Source: Hydrogenimonas sp. (GTDB lineage Bacteria > Campylobacterota > Campylobacteria > Campylobacterales > Hydrogenimonadaceae). Taken from it: a DNA stretch of 35,959 bases. How positions within the stretch are numbered: the first letter of the stretch is position 1; every line of letters begins with the position of its first letter. Location of the stretch: positions 1 to 35,959 of the forward strand of contig WFYC01000068.1 of the NCBI GenBank assembly GCA_015490295.1. Direction: 5' to 3'. The position numbers and the translations under genes were made by a program. The notes beneath the pieces are model-generated. The model did not search any database. It was not told where the DNA came from and worked only from the letters and a program-made list of their open reading frames with translations. Below are positions 1 to 9,904 of the stretch, one piece after another.

Positions 1-100
1 GGGGGTCCTACCCGGTCCCATACCGAACCCGGAAGTCAAGCCCCTCAGCGCTGATGATACTGCACCCCTCGGGTGTGGGAACGTAGGTCGGTGCCGGGCT
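1..100 (+). rRNA. rrf: 5S ribosomal RNA, 5'-truncated by the window edge
   Basis: The first 100 bases read as the body and 3' end of a bacterial 5S rRNA. They contain the conserved loop around CCCATACCGAACCCGGAAGT, the AAG..CCCCTCAGCG segment, and the closing GTAGGTCGGTGCCGGGC that pairs with the missing 5' end. Roughly the first 15-20 nucleotides lie outside the window. It is probably the end of a 16S-23S-5S operon lying to the left. No strong intrinsic terminator hairpin is visible directly after it; only a short T-rich run (about 113-126) follows. The 3' end is uncertain by a few bases. Confidence 0.9.
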
Positions 101-212
101 TGAGGTTTATGATCCTTTTCTTTATACTTCTTATATAAAATCATCTTTACAATCATAACCGCTACCTGACAGATATTTAGATAAATAGATTCAATAATCG
201 TTCCGATTACGA

Positions 213-218
213 TAAAAT
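213..218 (+). promoter_or_regulatory. Candidate -10 element for argH
   Basis: A TAAAAT hexamer lies in an AT-rich stretch about 37 bases before the argH start, with no recognisable -35 box. Campylobacterota sigma-70 promoters often have only a -10 plus an AT-rich upstream region, so this is plausible but unproven. Confidence 0.35.
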
Positions 219-254
219 ACGCACAATATTTTCCATTTCATATAAGGATATATA

Positions 255-1661
255 GTGTCAAAAAAGATAGCTTCCGCCAGAATAGATACCGAAAGTTCTC
301 AGCTTCTTAAAGAGCTGAACAACTCTCTTCCTTTTGACAAAGCGCTTTATAAAGAGGATATTGAAGGATCCAAGGCGCATGCGTATATGCTTAAAGAGCA
401 GGGGATCATATCTACAGACGATTACTATCGGATCCACAGCGGTCTGGAGAGGGTATTAGAGGAGATCGAGTCCGGTAAGTTTTCACTCGACGGTGATGAT
501 GAAGATATCCATATGGCAATAGAAAGGAGGCTTACCGAGATTGTGGGAGATGCCGGCAAAAGGCTTCATACCGCAAGGAGTCGTAACGATCAGGTAGCGC
601 TAGACTTCAGACTCTTTGTATTAAGGCGTGGCGAAGAGATTTCAAATCTTGTTCTTGATCTGATCGAATCACTCATAAAGGTAGCCGAAAAGAACTGCAG
701 TGTACTTCTTCCAGGAATGACCCATCTTCAGCATGCACAGCCTATAAACTTCGGCTACCATATGATGGCATATGCATCTATGTTCAGACGAGACTATGAG
801 CGTTTTATCGACTCCAAAGAGCGTAACAACCTCTCACCTCTGGGGTGTGCGGCACTTGCCGGAACACCGCATCCAATCGACCGAAGGCTGACTGCGCAAA
901 TGCTTGGGTTCAAAGCTCCCACTCTCAACTGTCTTGACACCGTAAGCGACAGAGACTTCGCATTGGAGATTCTTTTCAATATCGCTACACTTATGATGCA
1001 TATCAGTCGTTTGAGTGAAGAGCTGATTTTGTGGAGCACAAGTGAGTTTGGATTTATACGCCTGAGCGACAAGCATGCGACGGGAAGTTCGATCATGCCT
1101 CAAAAGAAGAACCCGGATATTCCGGAGCTTCTTCGCGGAAAGACGGGAAGAGCATACGGAAACCTTGTTTCGCTTCTTACGGTAATGAAAGGGCTGCCTC
1201 TTGCCTATAACAAAGATACCCAGGAGGATAAGGAGGGTGTTTTTGACAGTGTGAAAACGGCCGAACTCTCTTTGCGTGTCCTCAAGGAGATGATAGAGGA
1301 GATGGAAGTAAGAGATGAGGCTATGGAGCGTGCTTGCAACAGTGGCCATCTGAGCGCTACCGATCTTGCTGACTATCTTGTTAAAAACGGAGGACTCCCT
1401 TTCAGAGATGCGTATCATATAGTCGGAAACGTGGTCAACTACGCCGAAGAGCTGGGCAAAGATATATCGCAACTGACGCCGCAGGAGCTAAAAAGTGTCG
1501 ATGAACGGATAGATGAGGGTGCATGTATGGTTCTGGATAATCGCAAATCTATGGATGCCAGAGATTCCGAAGGCGGTACAAGCACGAAGAGGACACTTGA
1601 ACAGATAAATATGTTGAAACGGTGGCTACAGGAGCGAAAGGCCGGTAAAGAGCGGGCATAG
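255..1661 (+). CDS. argH: Argininosuccinate lyase
   Basis: This cytosolic enzyme splits argininosuccinate into arginine and fumarate, the last step of arginine synthesis. The 468-residue protein has normal family length. It carries the fumarase/aspartase superfamily signature [12 protein letters not shown], the flexible catalytic loop holding the active-site serine. The N-terminal half has the [13 protein letters not shown] segment and [11 protein letters not shown]-like substrate-binding residues typical of ArgH. The start is GTG at 255, preceded by AAGGA about 7 bases upstream. The gene stands alone between the 5S rRNA and the oppositely oriented HIT gene, so it probably has its own promoter. 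Identification is secure. Confidence 0.96.
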   Translation: MSKKIASARIDTESSQLLKELNNSLPFDKALYKEDIEGSKAHAYMLKEQGIISTDDYYRIHSGLERVLEEIESGKFSLDGDDEDIHMAIERRLTEIVGDAGKRLHTARSRNDQVALDFRLFVLRRGEEISNLVLDLIESLIKVAEKNCSVLLPGMTHLQHAQPINFGYHMMAYASMFRRDYERFIDSKERNNLSPLGCAALAGTPHPIDRRLTAQMLGFKAPTLNCLDTVSDRDFALEILFNIATLMMHISRLSEELILWSTSEFGFIRLSDKHATGSSIMPQKKNPDIPELLRGKTGRAYGNLVSLLTVMKGLPLAYNKDTQEDKEGVFDSVKTAELSLRVLKEMIEEMEVRDEAMERACNSGHLSATDLADYLVKNGGLPFRDAYHIVGNVVNYAEELGKDISQLTPQELKSVDERIDEGACMVLDNRKSMDARDSEGGTSTKRTLEQINMLKRWLQERKAGKERA

Positions 1662-1681
1662 AGTCCGCGCTTTTGCCCGGG

Positions 1682-2038
1682 TCATAGACTTTTATGTGTC
1701 TCGTCTTTTGCCAGATGGGTCCATTTCAATCTTGCACCGCCCAGCAGATGGAAGTGAAGATGGGGAACTTCCTGTCCGCCGTCTTTTCCGTTGTTTACGA
1801 TCAGCCTGTATCCGGTCTGATCCAGACATAGCTCTTTTGCGACACTCTGTATGAAAGGTGTAATCTTGGCCATCAATTCGCCGGAAGCAGACTGGAAATT
1901 TTCTACATGTACCTTGGGTATTACGAGTATATGCACCGGCGCTATTGGATTTATGTCGTGAAAAGCGATAAATTCGTCGTTTTCGAGAACTTTGTTGGAC
2001 GGGATTTCACCGGCTACTATTTTACAGAATATACACAT
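1682..2038 (-). CDS. HIT-family nucleotide-binding hydrolase (HinT-like)
   Basis: This is a small cytosolic histidine-triad protein of 118 residues. The triad is seen as HLHFHLLGG with His93, His95 and His97; the central histidine is the nucleophile in this family. The N-terminal CIFCKI pair of cysteines with His44 suggests the zinc-binding subtype. HIT proteins of this branch hydrolyse nucleoside phosphoramidates and acyl-AMP; the exact substrate here is unknown. The start ATG has AAGGAG upstream. It diverges from pheS, as the corresponding gene does in Campylobacter jejuni. It could act on adenylates released by aminoacyl-tRNA synthetases, but that is inference from position only. Confidence 0.93.
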   Translation of the reverse strand: MCIFCKIVAGEIPSNKVLENDEFIAFHDINPIAPVHILVIPKVHVENFQSASGELMAKITPFIQSVAKELCLDQTGYRLIVNNGKDGGQEVPHLHFHLLGGARLKWTHLAKDETHKSL

Positions 2039-2279
2039 TGAGGCTCTCCTTCGATTTCTGTCGATATGGAATGATTATACCAAAATCGGGCCGTCAGCGT
2101 ATTGTAATGAACTTTGTAATACAATCGCTCGAAACTGATTGGCAATGGATCTTTTCAGCTATAGCAGAAAGAGTCCGACCCGCTTCGACAAAAGAGCGTA
2201 TATAGTGCCGTCTCTTTTCGACCGGACGGCAGTCCGCAGTCGCATAAGAAGTGATGAACCTTTGTTTCAAGGAAATAGT
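2039..2279. other. Divergent intergenic region between the HIT gene and pheS
   Basis: This 241-bp region holds the HIT promoter and presumably the pheS promoter. A TACAAT hexamer at 2120-2125 is a candidate -10 for pheS. TTGTAAT occurs twice at 12-base spacing (about 2102-2120), and ATTGTA/TACAAT forms a small inverted repeat there. The remaining ~150 bases are an open, gene-like stretch in frame with pheS but without a ribosome-binding site at its ATG codons. No tRNA, T-box or leader peptide was recognised. Confidence 0.4.
2074..2079 (-). promoter_or_regulatory. -10 element for the HIT gene
   Basis: On the minus strand this reads TTGGTATAAT, an extended -10 matching the GNTATAAT pattern of the phylum, about 36 bases before the HIT start codon. 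No convincing -35 is seen. Confidence 0.5.
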
Positions 2280-3275
2280 TTGCAAAATAATTGGATAGAC
2301 AGAATCGAAAACTCCCTCAATCTTGACGAGCTTGAAGCCGTAAGGGTCTCGATATTCGGAAAAAAAGGTGAATTGGCCAAGGCGTTTGCGCAGTTGAAAG
2401 ATGCGAGCGCCGAAGAGAAACCGAAAATCGCTAAGGAGCTCAATGCTTTGAAGCAGACGCTCACGAAAACGTATGATAGAAAAAGAGCAGAGCTGGAAGA
2501 GCAGCGGCTGCAAGAGCGTCTGAAAAGAGAAGCGATCGATGTATCCCTCTATTCGCCAAGGGCCGGGGGCGGCGCACTACATCCCGTTATGCATACTATG
2601 GACAGGATCATAGAGTATTTTACGGATCTCAACTTCGCCGTAGAAACGGGCCCTTTGGTTGAAGACGAGTTCCACAATTTCGAGGCGCTCAATCTTCCCG
2701 ACTACCATCCGGCCAGAGATATGCAGGATACATTCTACTTTAAGGATGGGAAGCTTCTGCGTACACATACATCGCCTGTACAGATCAGAACGATGATGAA
2801 ACAGAAGCCCCCTATAAGGATGATCAGTCCCGGTGCGGTATTTAGACGTGATTTCGACCTTACGCATACGCCGCAGTTTCACCAGGTCGAGGGGTTGATG
2901 GTGGATGAGAAAGGAAAAGTCTCCTTTGCCAATCTGAAATGGATTCTCGAAGATTTTCTGCATACGATGTTCGGCGGTGTCGATGTGCGTTTCAGGCCCA
3001 GTTTCTTCCCTTTTACCGAACCCTCTGCGGAGGTGGACATAAGCTGTATCTTCTGTGAAGGAAAAGGGTGCCGCGTATGTTCGCATACAGGGTGGCTCGA
3101 GGTACTTGGATGCGGCATGGTCGACCCGAATGTCTTCAAAGCCGTCGGCTATGAAGATGTCAGCGGCTACGCCTTCGGTCTGGGGGTGGAGCGTTTTGCG
3201 ATGCTGATTCACAGGATACCGGACCTCAGATCCCTTTTCGAGGGAGACCTTCGTTTGCTGGAGCAGTTTAGATGA
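2280..3275 (+). CDS. pheS: Phenylalanine-tRNA ligase alpha subunit
   Basis: This is the catalytic subunit of the alpha2-beta2 enzyme that charges tRNA-Phe. The 331-residue product begins with an N-terminal coiled-coil region (about residues 15-85), followed by the class II synthetase core. Motif 2 appears as [18 protein letters not shown] and motif 3 as [10 protein letters not shown]. The reading frame stays open to 2139, but a TTG at 2280 is chosen as start. It has AAGGA seven bases upstream and gives the usual family length and N-terminus, whereas the upstream ATG codons have no Shine-Dalgarno sequence. The stop overlaps the pheT start (ATGA), so the two subunits are translationally coupled. 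Confidence 0.95.
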   Translation: MQNNWIDRIENSLNLDELEAVRVSIFGKKGELAKAFAQLKDASAEEKPKIAKELNALKQTLTKTYDRKRAELEEQRLQERLKREAIDVSLYSPRAGGGALHPVMHTMDRIIEYFTDLNFAVETGPLVEDEFHNFEALNLPDYHPARDMQDTFYFKDGKLLRTHTSPVQIRTMMKQKPPIRMISPGAVFRRDFDLTHTPQFHQVEGLMVDEKGKVSFANLKWILEDFLHTMFGGVDVRFRPSFFPFTEPSAEVDISCIFCEGKGCRVCSHTGWLEVLGCGMVDPNVFKAVGYEDVSGYAFGLGVERFAMLIHRIPDLRSLFEGDLRLLEQFR

Positions 3276-5605
3276 TAGTTACAAGAAGATGGCTCGAAGA
3301 GTGGGTAGACCTCGAAGGAATAACTACCGACGATATATGTAAAAAACTCAACAGTATCGGGCTCGAGGTGGACTCCTCCAAAAGTATAGAAATACCCTCC
3401 AAGATAGTGGTAGGACATGTACTCTCTTGCGAAAAGCATCCCGATGCAGACAAGTTGAGCGTGTGCCAGGTGGATATCGGCTCGGCTACCAGGCAGATAG
3501 TGTGCGGTGCGAAAAATGTCAGAGAGGGGCTCTACGTGCCCGTGGCCACGGTGGGCGCAGTGATGCCAAACGCCATGAAGATAAAGCATGCAAAGCTCCG
3601 CGGCGTTGAGAGTGACGGAATGATATGTTCTGGTAAGGAGCTGGGTTTGCCGCTAATGGAAGAGGGGATTTTGGAGCTCGATGAGAGCATAGGTGCTCTG
3701 GAGCCGGGGCGTGAGCTTGCAGAGTATAGGGACCTTTGCGACGATATTATAGAAATCGAACTTACCGCCAACCGTGGGGACTGCCTCAGTATTCACGGGG
3801 TTGCGCGCGAACTTGCCGTCGGTTTGAACAGAACTCTGAAGAGACTCGATTTCGATGATAATTTTACCGAGCAGATAGGCATAGGCAGGATCCTGCAGTG
3901 CACCCACAGCGGAAATCCGAAAGTCAGTATAATCTGCCACGCTTTCGAGATCCACTCAATCGAGGTTCCCCTTCTTATGAGGCTCAGACTCGCTTTTGTC
4001 GAACACCCTTTCGTATCTCCTGTGGATGCATATTTGGGCTACGCTATCCATACCAGCGGTGTCGTTTTGCGCGGTTACGGTTTTTCCAAAATCTCTCATG
4101 GCAGCGAGAAGGCGAAGCTGGTGCTAAAAGAGATCGATTGCGGTCTCGGGGCGGTTGAGTTTGACACGAAAGTCGCCTCAATAGTGGGCGTGAATCAGAG
4201 CGAAGAGGTGAAGCCAGAGAGGGATGAGAAGAGGATTGTACTCGAAGCGAGCTATATCTCGCCGGATATCGTGGCGCCTGCCGTAAAAAAGCTCAAACTT
4301 GAAACCGATCCGCTCTATTACAGGTCATCGAGAGGAAGCGAACCGGATCTGAAATTCGGAATAGATGTTCTCTTTTTCCTGTTGAAGAGGTATGCCGATG
4401 TCGGGATCTATGCGGGAGAGAGTGAGTATATTACCGAAAAAGAGCCGATAACAGTAGATATTTCGATGGAGGAGGTAGAGTCCCTGATCGGTCAGGCGGT
4501 CGAGATTTCGGAGGCCGTTACGATTTTGGGCAAGCTCGGTTTCGAGATACACAAGACGGAAGATGGTCATATTATAGCCGACACTCCGCCCTTTAGACAC
4601 GATATAACCAACAGGCAGGACGTGATAGAAGAGATAGTCCGCATAATAGGTATAGACAACATCGCCTCGAAGCCGCTCGAGTTTACGGAAGCGAACCGTA
4701 TGAGCCGCTCTCTCGTGCGCCACAGGTTTTTGAGAGAGATACGCCTAAAGGCCGTCTCGAGAGGATTTTTCGAGACGGTTCACTACATTTTCTGTGACAA
4801 TAAAAGGGTAGAGGAGTTTGGCTTCGAACCGGTACGACCTGAAAAGGGGCTGATAAACCCGATAACCGCGGATATGGACGGTCTTAGACCGAATCTGATG
4901 ATAAATATGCTCGATTCGCTGAAGAGAAACGCAAGCATGTCGAAGAGGAGGATACCTCTTTTCGAGATAGGGGCCGTCTTCGACTCGGAGAGAAACGAGT
5001 CTATGCAGATGGTGCTCGCCTTTAGCGGTGAGAGGGAGCCGGACTCCGTAGTGAATGCGGGAAAGCCGGAGCCGATAGATTTCGCATCGTTCAGCTCGAT
5101 GGTCTCGGCGGTTATCGGAGATTTCGATCTTGAAAAGTGCGCGAATCCCTCTCTACTGATGCATCCGTACCAGTCTGCCGATATCGTAAAAGATGGTATC
5201 ACTGCAGGAGAGATCGCGAAACTGCATCCGGCAGTTGCACAAAAGTATGACCTTGCCGATACATTTTTCGCACAAATAGATATATCCGCACTTGAACCCA
5301 AACACATATGCGCGGAGGAGATAGCTCCTTTGACGCCGATCTACAGGGATTTGAGTATTGTCGTTTCACAAAGTACACCATACTCCAGGATTCGATCGAC
5401 TCTTGAGGGGAATATTCCCGTCGTCGTTGAGAGTTTCTATCCCATCGATAGATATATTGACGACTCTTTGGGTGAGGATATGAGTCTGACGCTCCGTTTT
5501 ATCATCGTTCCGCGTGAAAAAGCTCTGGAAGAGAGTGAGATCAACTCTATTATGGAGGATATTTTGAAAATCCTGCAGGAAAAATACGATGCGAGGCTCA
5601 GATGA
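3272..5605 (+). CDS. pheT: Phenylalanine-tRNA ligase beta subunit
   Basis: This is the tRNA-binding and editing subunit, 777 residues. In order it shows the EMAP/Trbp-like tRNA-binding domain (about residues 40-150, with [15 protein letters not shown]), the B3/B4 editing region (about 200-370), the B5 helical domain (about 395-465, with [18 protein letters not shown]), the class II-like catalytic-fold domain, and a C-terminal ferredoxin-fold anticodon-binding domain (about 685-777, starting near [10 protein letters not shown]). It overlaps pheS and aroA by four bases each (ATGA), so it sits in one polycistronic unit. Length is slightly below the ~790 of E. coli but normal for the phylum. No missing domain was noticed. 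Confidence 0.95.
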   Translation: MIVTRRWLEEWVDLEGITTDDICKKLNSIGLEVDSSKSIEIPSKIVVGHVLSCEKHPDADKLSVCQVDIGSATRQIVCGAKNVREGLYVPVATVGAVMPNAMKIKHAKLRGVESDGMICSGKELGLPLMEEGILELDESIGALEPGRELAEYRDLCDDIIEIELTANRGDCLSIHGVARELAVGLNRTLKRLDFDDNFTEQIGIGRILQCTHSGNPKVSIICHAFEIHSIEVPLLMRLRLAFVEHPFVSPVDAYLGYAIHTSGVVLRGYGFSKISHGSEKAKLVLKEIDCGLGAVEFDTKVASIVGVNQSEEVKPERDEKRIVLEASYISPDIVAPAVKKLKLETDPLYYRSSRGSEPDLKFGIDVLFFLLKRYADVGIYAGESEYITEKEPITVDISMEEVESLIGQAVEISEAVTILGKLGFEIHKTEDGHIIADTPPFRHDITNRQDVIEEIVRIIGIDNIASKPLEFTEANRMSRSLVRHRFLREIRLKAVSRGFFETVHYIFCDNKRVEEFGFEPVRPEKGLINPITADMDGLRPNLMINMLDSLKRNASMSKRRIPLFEIGAVFDSERNESMQMVLAFSGEREPDSVVNAGKPEPIDFASFSSMVSAVIGDFDLEKCANPSLLMHPYQSADIVKDGITAGEIAKLHPAVAQKYDLADTFFAQIDISALEPKHICAEEIAPLTPIYRDLSIVVSQSTPYSRIRSTLEGNIPVVVESFYPIDRYIDDSLGEDMSLTLRFIIVPREKALEESEINSIMEDILKILQEKYDARLR

Positions 5606-6888
5606 AGTGGCTGGAGGTAAAAAAAGCCGACTCTTTCGACTTTAAATGCGACAAGATAGCCAGCGACAAATCTATATCTCATAGATGTGCGATCTTTTCG
5701 CTGCTCAGTGACAGACCGAGTGTTGTACGCAACTATCTTCGTGCCGAAGATACGTTATGTACTTTGGAAATCGTCCGCCGGTTGGGTGCTGCAATCGAAG
5801 ATCGTGACGGTATTCTTAAAATAACTCCGCCGGAAGAGTTGAGTGAACCTGACGATATTCTCGACTGTGGAAACTCGGGAACCGCGATGCGGCTCTTTTG
5901 CGGTTTTTTGAGCTCCATACCGGGCCATTTCGTGCTGACAGGCGACAAATATCTCAGAAGACGCCCCATGAGAAGGGTGACCGAGCCCCTGACGCATATA
6001 GGCGCGCATATAGACGGCAGGGAAGAGGGCAATCTCGCCCCCCTTTGTATTCGAGGAGAGAGGCTCAGGTCTTTCAATTACGAGAGTCAGATAGCGTCGG
6101 CTCAGGTGAAAAGCGCGATGATTCTGGCCGCTCTGAGGGCCGAGGATGTATCTACATACAGCGAACCGGAGCTAAGCCGAGACCATACCGAGAGAATGCT
6201 CAGAGGGATGGGGGCCAACATAGAGAGCTGGGATACGATAACGATCGAACCGATGATCAGACCACTGGAGCCTCTCGATATTACGGTGCCGGCTGATCCT
6301 TCCAGCGGCTTCTTTTTCGCCGTCGCCGCGGCCATAGTTCCGGGTAGCAGGGTGATCATAGAGAATGTAACACTGAACCCTACAAGAACGGAGGCCTATA
6401 GGGTTTTGCAGAAGATGGGTGCACGCGTGGATTTCGAAGAGAAAGAGAACCGTTATGAACCGATAGGGGATATCACCGTAACATACGACGGAAAGCTGCA
6501 GGCTGTAGAGGTGAGCGACAGGATCTCCTGGCTGATAGACGAGCTGCCGGCGCTGTCGATCGCGATGGCCGTGGCGGAGGGTGAGAGTGTCGTCAAAAAC
6601 GCGGCGGAGCTGCGTGTCAAAGAGTCGGATCGAATAAGCTGCGTTATCGACGGACTCAAGGCTTGCGGTATTGAGTGCAGCGAAACGGAAGACGGCTACA
6701 GAATAACGGGAGGAGAGATCAGCCCCGCGCAGATCGACAGCTGCGGCGATCATCGTATAGCGATGAGTTTCGCGATAGCCGGACTGCTTGGGGATATGAA
6801 GATAAAAGATGTAGAGTGTATAGATACGTCGTTTCCAAATTTCGCGCAACTGCTCGCATCTTTGACGGAGGTGAAGAGTTGGAGATAG
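5602..6888 (+). CDS. aroA: 3-phosphoshikimate 1-carboxyvinyltransferase (EPSP synthase)
   Basis: This cytosolic enzyme of the shikimate pathway joins phosphoenolpyruvate to shikimate-3-phosphate. The 428-residue length is typical. Visible motifs are the N-terminal [11 protein letters not shown] substrate loop, [36 protein letters not shown] and the C-terminal [13 protein letters not shown]. The GNSGTAMRL form differs from the GNAGTAMRP form of E. coli. That class of difference is associated with glyphosate-insensitive type II enzymes, although assigning the class needs alignment. The start overlaps the pheT stop (ATGA), and the end overlaps ispH by 10 bases. Together with aroK at 18.8 kb it gives two shikimate-pathway genes in the window. 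Confidence 0.95.
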   Translation: MKWLEVKKADSFDFKCDKIASDKSISHRCAIFSLLSDRPSVVRNYLRAEDTLCTLEIVRRLGAAIEDRDGILKITPPEELSEPDDILDCGNSGTAMRLFCGFLSSIPGHFVLTGDKYLRRRPMRRVTEPLTHIGAHIDGREEGNLAPLCIRGERLRSFNYESQIASAQVKSAMILAALRAEDVSTYSEPELSRDHTERMLRGMGANIESWDTITIEPMIRPLEPLDITVPADPSSGFFFAVAAAIVPGSRVIIENVTLNPTRTEAYRVLQKMGARVDFEEKENRYEPIGDITVTYDGKLQAVEVSDRISWLIDELPALSIAMAVAEGESVVKNAAELRVKESDRISCVIDGLKACGIECSETEDGYRITGGEISPAQIDSCGDHRIAMSFAIAGLLGDMKIKDVECIDTSFPNFAQLLASLTEVKSWR

Positions 6889-7709
6889 AGGTTGCGAAGA
6901 GCTACGGTTTCTGTTTCGGTGTGAAAAGGGCGATAAAGATAGCGGAAGAGAACCCTGGCAGTTCGACACTGGGACCGCTGATTCACAACAATATGGAGAT
7001 AGAGCGGCTGAAAAGAGATTTTAACGTCTCGCTGGCAACGACTCTGGATGATGTGGCATCTGGCGAAGCGACCGTCATAAGAACGCATGGAATCCCTAAA
7101 GAGGATCTGAAAAGATTGAAGGAGAAGGGCGGCAGGGTCATAGACGCCACCTGTCCATTCGTCACAAAGCCGCAGCAGATAGTGGAACAGATGAGCGATG
7201 AGGGATACGATATACTTATTTTCGGAGATGTCAATCATCCGGAGATCAAGGGTGTCATGAGCTACGCTTCAGGCTCCGTCTATGCCGTTTTGAGTGTCGA
7301 CGAGATCGCTAAGCTCCATCTGAAAGAGCGGGTCGCGCTGGTGGCGCAGACGACCCGAAAGATCGAAGAGTACAACAAGATAATAAACTATCTCGTTCCC
7401 AGACACAAAGAGGTGCGTGTTTTCAACACTATCTGCAACGCCACTTTCGAAAACCAGGATGCCGCCAGAGAGCTTGCACAGAGGGCCGATATCATGATAG
7501 TGGTGGGAGGAAAGCAGTCTTCCAATACCAAACAGCTCTACTCGATCTGCAAATCGTTTTGCGAAGACTCCCACCATATCGAGAGCGAAGAGGAGCTCCA
7601 AAAGGGGTGGTTTGAATCAAAAAGGCTTTGCGGGATAACGGCAGGAGCCTCTACGCCGGAGTGGATAATCGAAAGGGTTATTGGCAAAATAAGAGAATTT
7701 AAAGTATAA
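6879..7709 (+). CDS. ispH: 4-hydroxy-3-methylbut-2-enyl diphosphate reductase
   Basis: IspH (LytB) is the iron-sulfur enzyme of the last step of the MEP isoprenoid pathway, producing IPP and DMAPP. With the TTG start at 6879 the protein has 276 residues. Three conserved cysteines that bind the 4Fe-4S cluster are visible: Cys12 in GFCFGVKRA, Cys92 in ATCPFV and Cys186 in [11 protein letters not shown]. The start is chosen because GGAGGTGA lies five bases upstream inside aroA, and it gives the exact family N-terminus. The frame is open further upstream, but that extension overlaps aroA by about 200 bases and looks unrelated. The last codons overlap the -10 element of the rpsA promoter. Confidence 0.95.
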   Translation: MEIEVAKSYGFCFGVKRAIKIAEENPGSSTLGPLIHNNMEIERLKRDFNVSLATTLDDVASGEATVIRTHGIPKEDLKRLKEKGGRVIDATCPFVTKPQQIVEQMSDEGYDILIFGDVNHPEIKGVMSYASGSVYAVLSVDEIAKLHLKERVALVAQTTRKIEEYNKIINYLVPRHKEVRVFNTICNATFENQDAARELAQRADIMIVVGGKQSSNTKQLYSICKSFCEDSHHIESEEELQKGWFESKRLCGITAGASTPEWIIERVIGKIREFKV

Positions 7710-7710
7710 T
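7681..7710 (+). promoter_or_regulatory. rpsA promoter overlapping the 3' end of ispH
   Basis: TTGGCA at 7681-7686 and TATAAT at 7705-7710 are separated by 18 bases and lie about 30 bases before the rpsA start. This is one of the best -35/-10 pairs in the window. It would let ribosomal protein S1 be expressed at a higher level than the upstream aroA-ispH genes. Confidence 0.6.
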
Positions 7711-7741
7711 ATCGCATTTAAAATCGGAAAAGGAATCAGGT

Positions 7742-9406
7742 ATGGACAAGGCCTCAATGGAAGAGTTCGAAAACATGGAGGAAGACTTCGCGTCGATGCT
7801 CGACGCGTACGAGAAAAAGGAGCAGGGTGGAAGTATTACTGACGGCGTTATTGTAGAGATTCGCGAAAACGACAACCAGGTACTTGTGGATGTAGGCAGA
7901 AAGCAGGAGGCGGCAGTCAGGCTCGATGAGTTGAAGAACGAAGATGGAACCTACAAGTTCAATGTGGGGGATACGATTCCGGTGGTAATTACCGGATATA
8001 GAAACGAGCGTCCGCAAGCCTCTTATTTAAAGGCGATTCGCAAAGCGAATATCCGCCAATTCATCGAAGAGCATGAGGAGGATGCCGAAAATATGGTCGT
8101 CGAGGGCAAAGTGGTCCGTAAAAACAGGGGCGGTTACTTTGTGGTCGGTGACGAGATAGAGTTTTTCATGCCGATGAGCCAGGCCGCTTTCGCTATGGGC
8201 AAAAATCCCATAGGCAAAGAGATAAAAGCGGTTATATTGAAACTTGACAAAGAGCGCGACTCCATCGTGATCTCGAGAAGGAGATATCTCGATACTCTCC
8301 GCAAAGAGAGAAAAGAGGTAGTAGACAGACTGATGGAAGAGGGCAAAGTCGTAGATGGTGTCATCAAGAAGATTACCAGTTACGGAATGTTTGTTGATGT
8401 AGGCGGAGTGGAAGGGCTTGTGCACTACAGTGAAATAAGCTACAAGGGGCCGGTAAATCCTGCGACTCTTTACAAAGAGGGTGACAAGGTTGAGGTTAAA
8501 GCGATTGCGTACGATCCTAAGAAGAGACATCTCTCCCTCTCTATCAAACAGACCATGCCTGATCCGTGGGAAGAGATTGTCGAGCAGCTCGAAGAGGGTG
8601 ATGCCATCAAAGTTACAGTGAGCAATATAGAGCCTTACGGAGCATTTGTTGACCTTGGAAACGATATCGAAGGATTCCTTCATGTCTCTGAAGTATCCTG
8701 GGACAAAGATATAAAAAATCCGAAAGACTATCTCAATGTCGGTGATGAGATAGATGTGGAAGTTATCGAGATCAATCCCGAAACAAGACGTCTTAGGGTC
8801 TCATATAAAAATCTTCAGCCGAAGCCTTTTGAAGAGTTCCTGCAAAACTATAAAGAGGGTGATATCGTCAAAGGAGTCGTCACAACTCTTACAGACTTCG
8901 GAGCTTTCGTACGTATAGGTAAAGTGGAAGGGTTGCTGCACAACCAGGATGTCTCCTGGCACAAAGGGGCCAAAGCGAAAGATCTTCTTGCCAAGAGTGA
9001 TGAAGTCGATGTGAAAATAATAAAAATCGATCCGCAGCAGGAGAGAATAAGCCTCAGCAAAAAAGCTCTCGAAGAGAGCCCTATCGACCGCTTTGCAAAC
9101 GAGCATAAAATAGGCGATATTGTCAAGGGAAGAGTACGGGATGTAAAAGATTTCGGAGTCTTTGTTGAGATCGAGGAGGGCGTCGATGCACTTATAAGAA
9201 AAGAGGATGTCGCTCCATTGAAAATGGAAGAGATCAATAAAGGTGACGAGATCGAGGGTGTGATCGTAATGCTCGATCCGGCCTCGAGCAAAGTCAGACT
9301 CTCCGTACGCCGTCTTGAGAGGCAAAAAGAGCGTGATGCCATAAATGAGCTCAACAGCAGTGAGGATCGGCTGACGATCGGAGATATAATAAAAGATCAA
9401 CTCTAA
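7742..9406 (+). CDS. rpsA: 30S ribosomal protein S1
   Basis: S1 brings mRNA to the 30S subunit and unfolds structured leaders. The 554-residue protein contains six S1/OB-fold repeats at roughly residues 32-98, 119-181, 201-269, 288-356, 373-443 and 460-528. The central ones carry the usual GMFVDVGGVEGLVH, GAFVDLGNDIEGFLHVSE and GAFVRIGKVEGLLH cores. The first two repeats are more divergent, as expected for the ribosome-binding part. The start ATG has AAGGAATCAGGT upstream. It follows ispH, as in Campylobacter, and is followed after eight bases by the unknown gene at 9415. Identification is secure. Confidence 0.95.
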   Translation: MDKASMEEFENMEEDFASMLDAYEKKEQGGSITDGVIVEIRENDNQVLVDVGRKQEAAVRLDELKNEDGTYKFNVGDTIPVVITGYRNERPQASYLKAIRKANIRQFIEEHEEDAENMVVEGKVVRKNRGGYFVVGDEIEFFMPMSQAAFAMGKNPIGKEIKAVILKLDKERDSIVISRRRYLDTLRKERKEVVDRLMEEGKVVDGVIKKITSYGMFVDVGGVEGLVHYSEISYKGPVNPATLYKEGDKVEVKAIAYDPKKRHLSLSIKQTMPDPWEEIVEQLEEGDAIKVTVSNIEPYGAFVDLGNDIEGFLHVSEVSWDKDIKNPKDYLNVGDEIDVEVIEINPETRRLRVSYKNLQPKPFEEFLQNYKEGDIVKGVVTTLTDFGAFVRIGKVEGLLHNQDVSWHKGAKAKDLLAKSDEVDVKIIKIDPQQERISLSKKALEESPIDRFANEHKIGDIVKGRVRDVKDFGVFVEIEEGVDALIRKEDVAPLKMEEINKGDEIEGVIVMLDPASSKVRLSVRRLERQKERDAINELNSSEDRLTIGDIIKDQL

Positions 9407-9414
9407 GAGGTAGG

Positions 9415-9903
9415 ATGAACCGCCTGTTGATTCTCCTTTTTGGAGTCGTCTCAACCTTGGCGGTTTCGATACTGCTGATTCTGCTCTACAGATACGCCAA
9501 CCGGAACGATGAAGTACCGGAAACTCAAAGGCGGGATCTTCGCTCGCTTGTACGTGAAACCGGGAATCAGGACGAGACAAAAAAGTGGATGAAGGATCTC
9601 GCTTCCAGAAAAAAGCCGTCATTCAGTTATGCGGTCAGCGAGATGGAGATTTCGCTTCCACTAAAAAAGAGGCCCGAACCGAAAACTTCGTTTCGACTGA
9701 TTCTGAGAAATCTAGACGACTACAAAATGTTCTGTATAAGACAGCTCTTTGAGCGCAATGGAATAGATTTTGCCGTCTTCAAAAAGAGAGGAGAGGCGGT
9801 GGTAATCGTTCACGATACAGACAGGGCGAAGCGGGAGAGAATCGTCAGGATGGTTCGAGAGTACGATGTAAAGACCGAAACAGAAAAATATATAAAGGAT
9901 TAG
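9415..9903 (+). CDS. Membrane-anchored protein of unknown function between rpsA and serA
   Basis: I do not recognise a characterised family. The 162-residue protein has one N-terminal transmembrane helix (about residues 3-25), then a charged linker. A compact C-terminal domain follows (about 88-160) with RLILRNLDDYKMFCIRQLF and a basic strand-rich end. The orientation is probably N-in or anchor-like with no cleavage site. A start with GAGGTAGG before the ATG is clear. It lies eight bases after rpsA and one base before serA, so it is co-transcribed with both. A gene of similar size occupies the same place in Campylobacter jejuni (Cj0892, from memory), which argues for a conserved lineage-specific role. 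Confidence 0.85.
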   Translation: MNRLLILLFGVVSTLAVSILLILLYRYANRNDEVPETQRRDLRSLVRETGNQDETKKWMKDLASRKKPSFSYAVSEMEISLPLKKRPEPKTSFRLILRNLDDYKMFCIRQLFERNGIDFAVFKKRGEAVVIVHDTDRAKRERIVRMVREYDVKTETEKYIKD

Positions 9904-9904
9904 G

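Noticed and set aside
2139-2279. In-frame 47-codon N-terminal extension of pheS with ATG codons at 2139 and 2145
   Set aside because: No ribosome-binding site before either ATG, residues unlike any PheS N-terminus, and a TTG at 2280 with AAGGA at ideal distance gives the family length.
6675-6878. Upstream extension of ispH inside aroA
   Set aside because: It overlaps aroA by about 200 bases in another frame. GGAGGTGA before the TTG at 6879 and the family N-terminus fix the start there.
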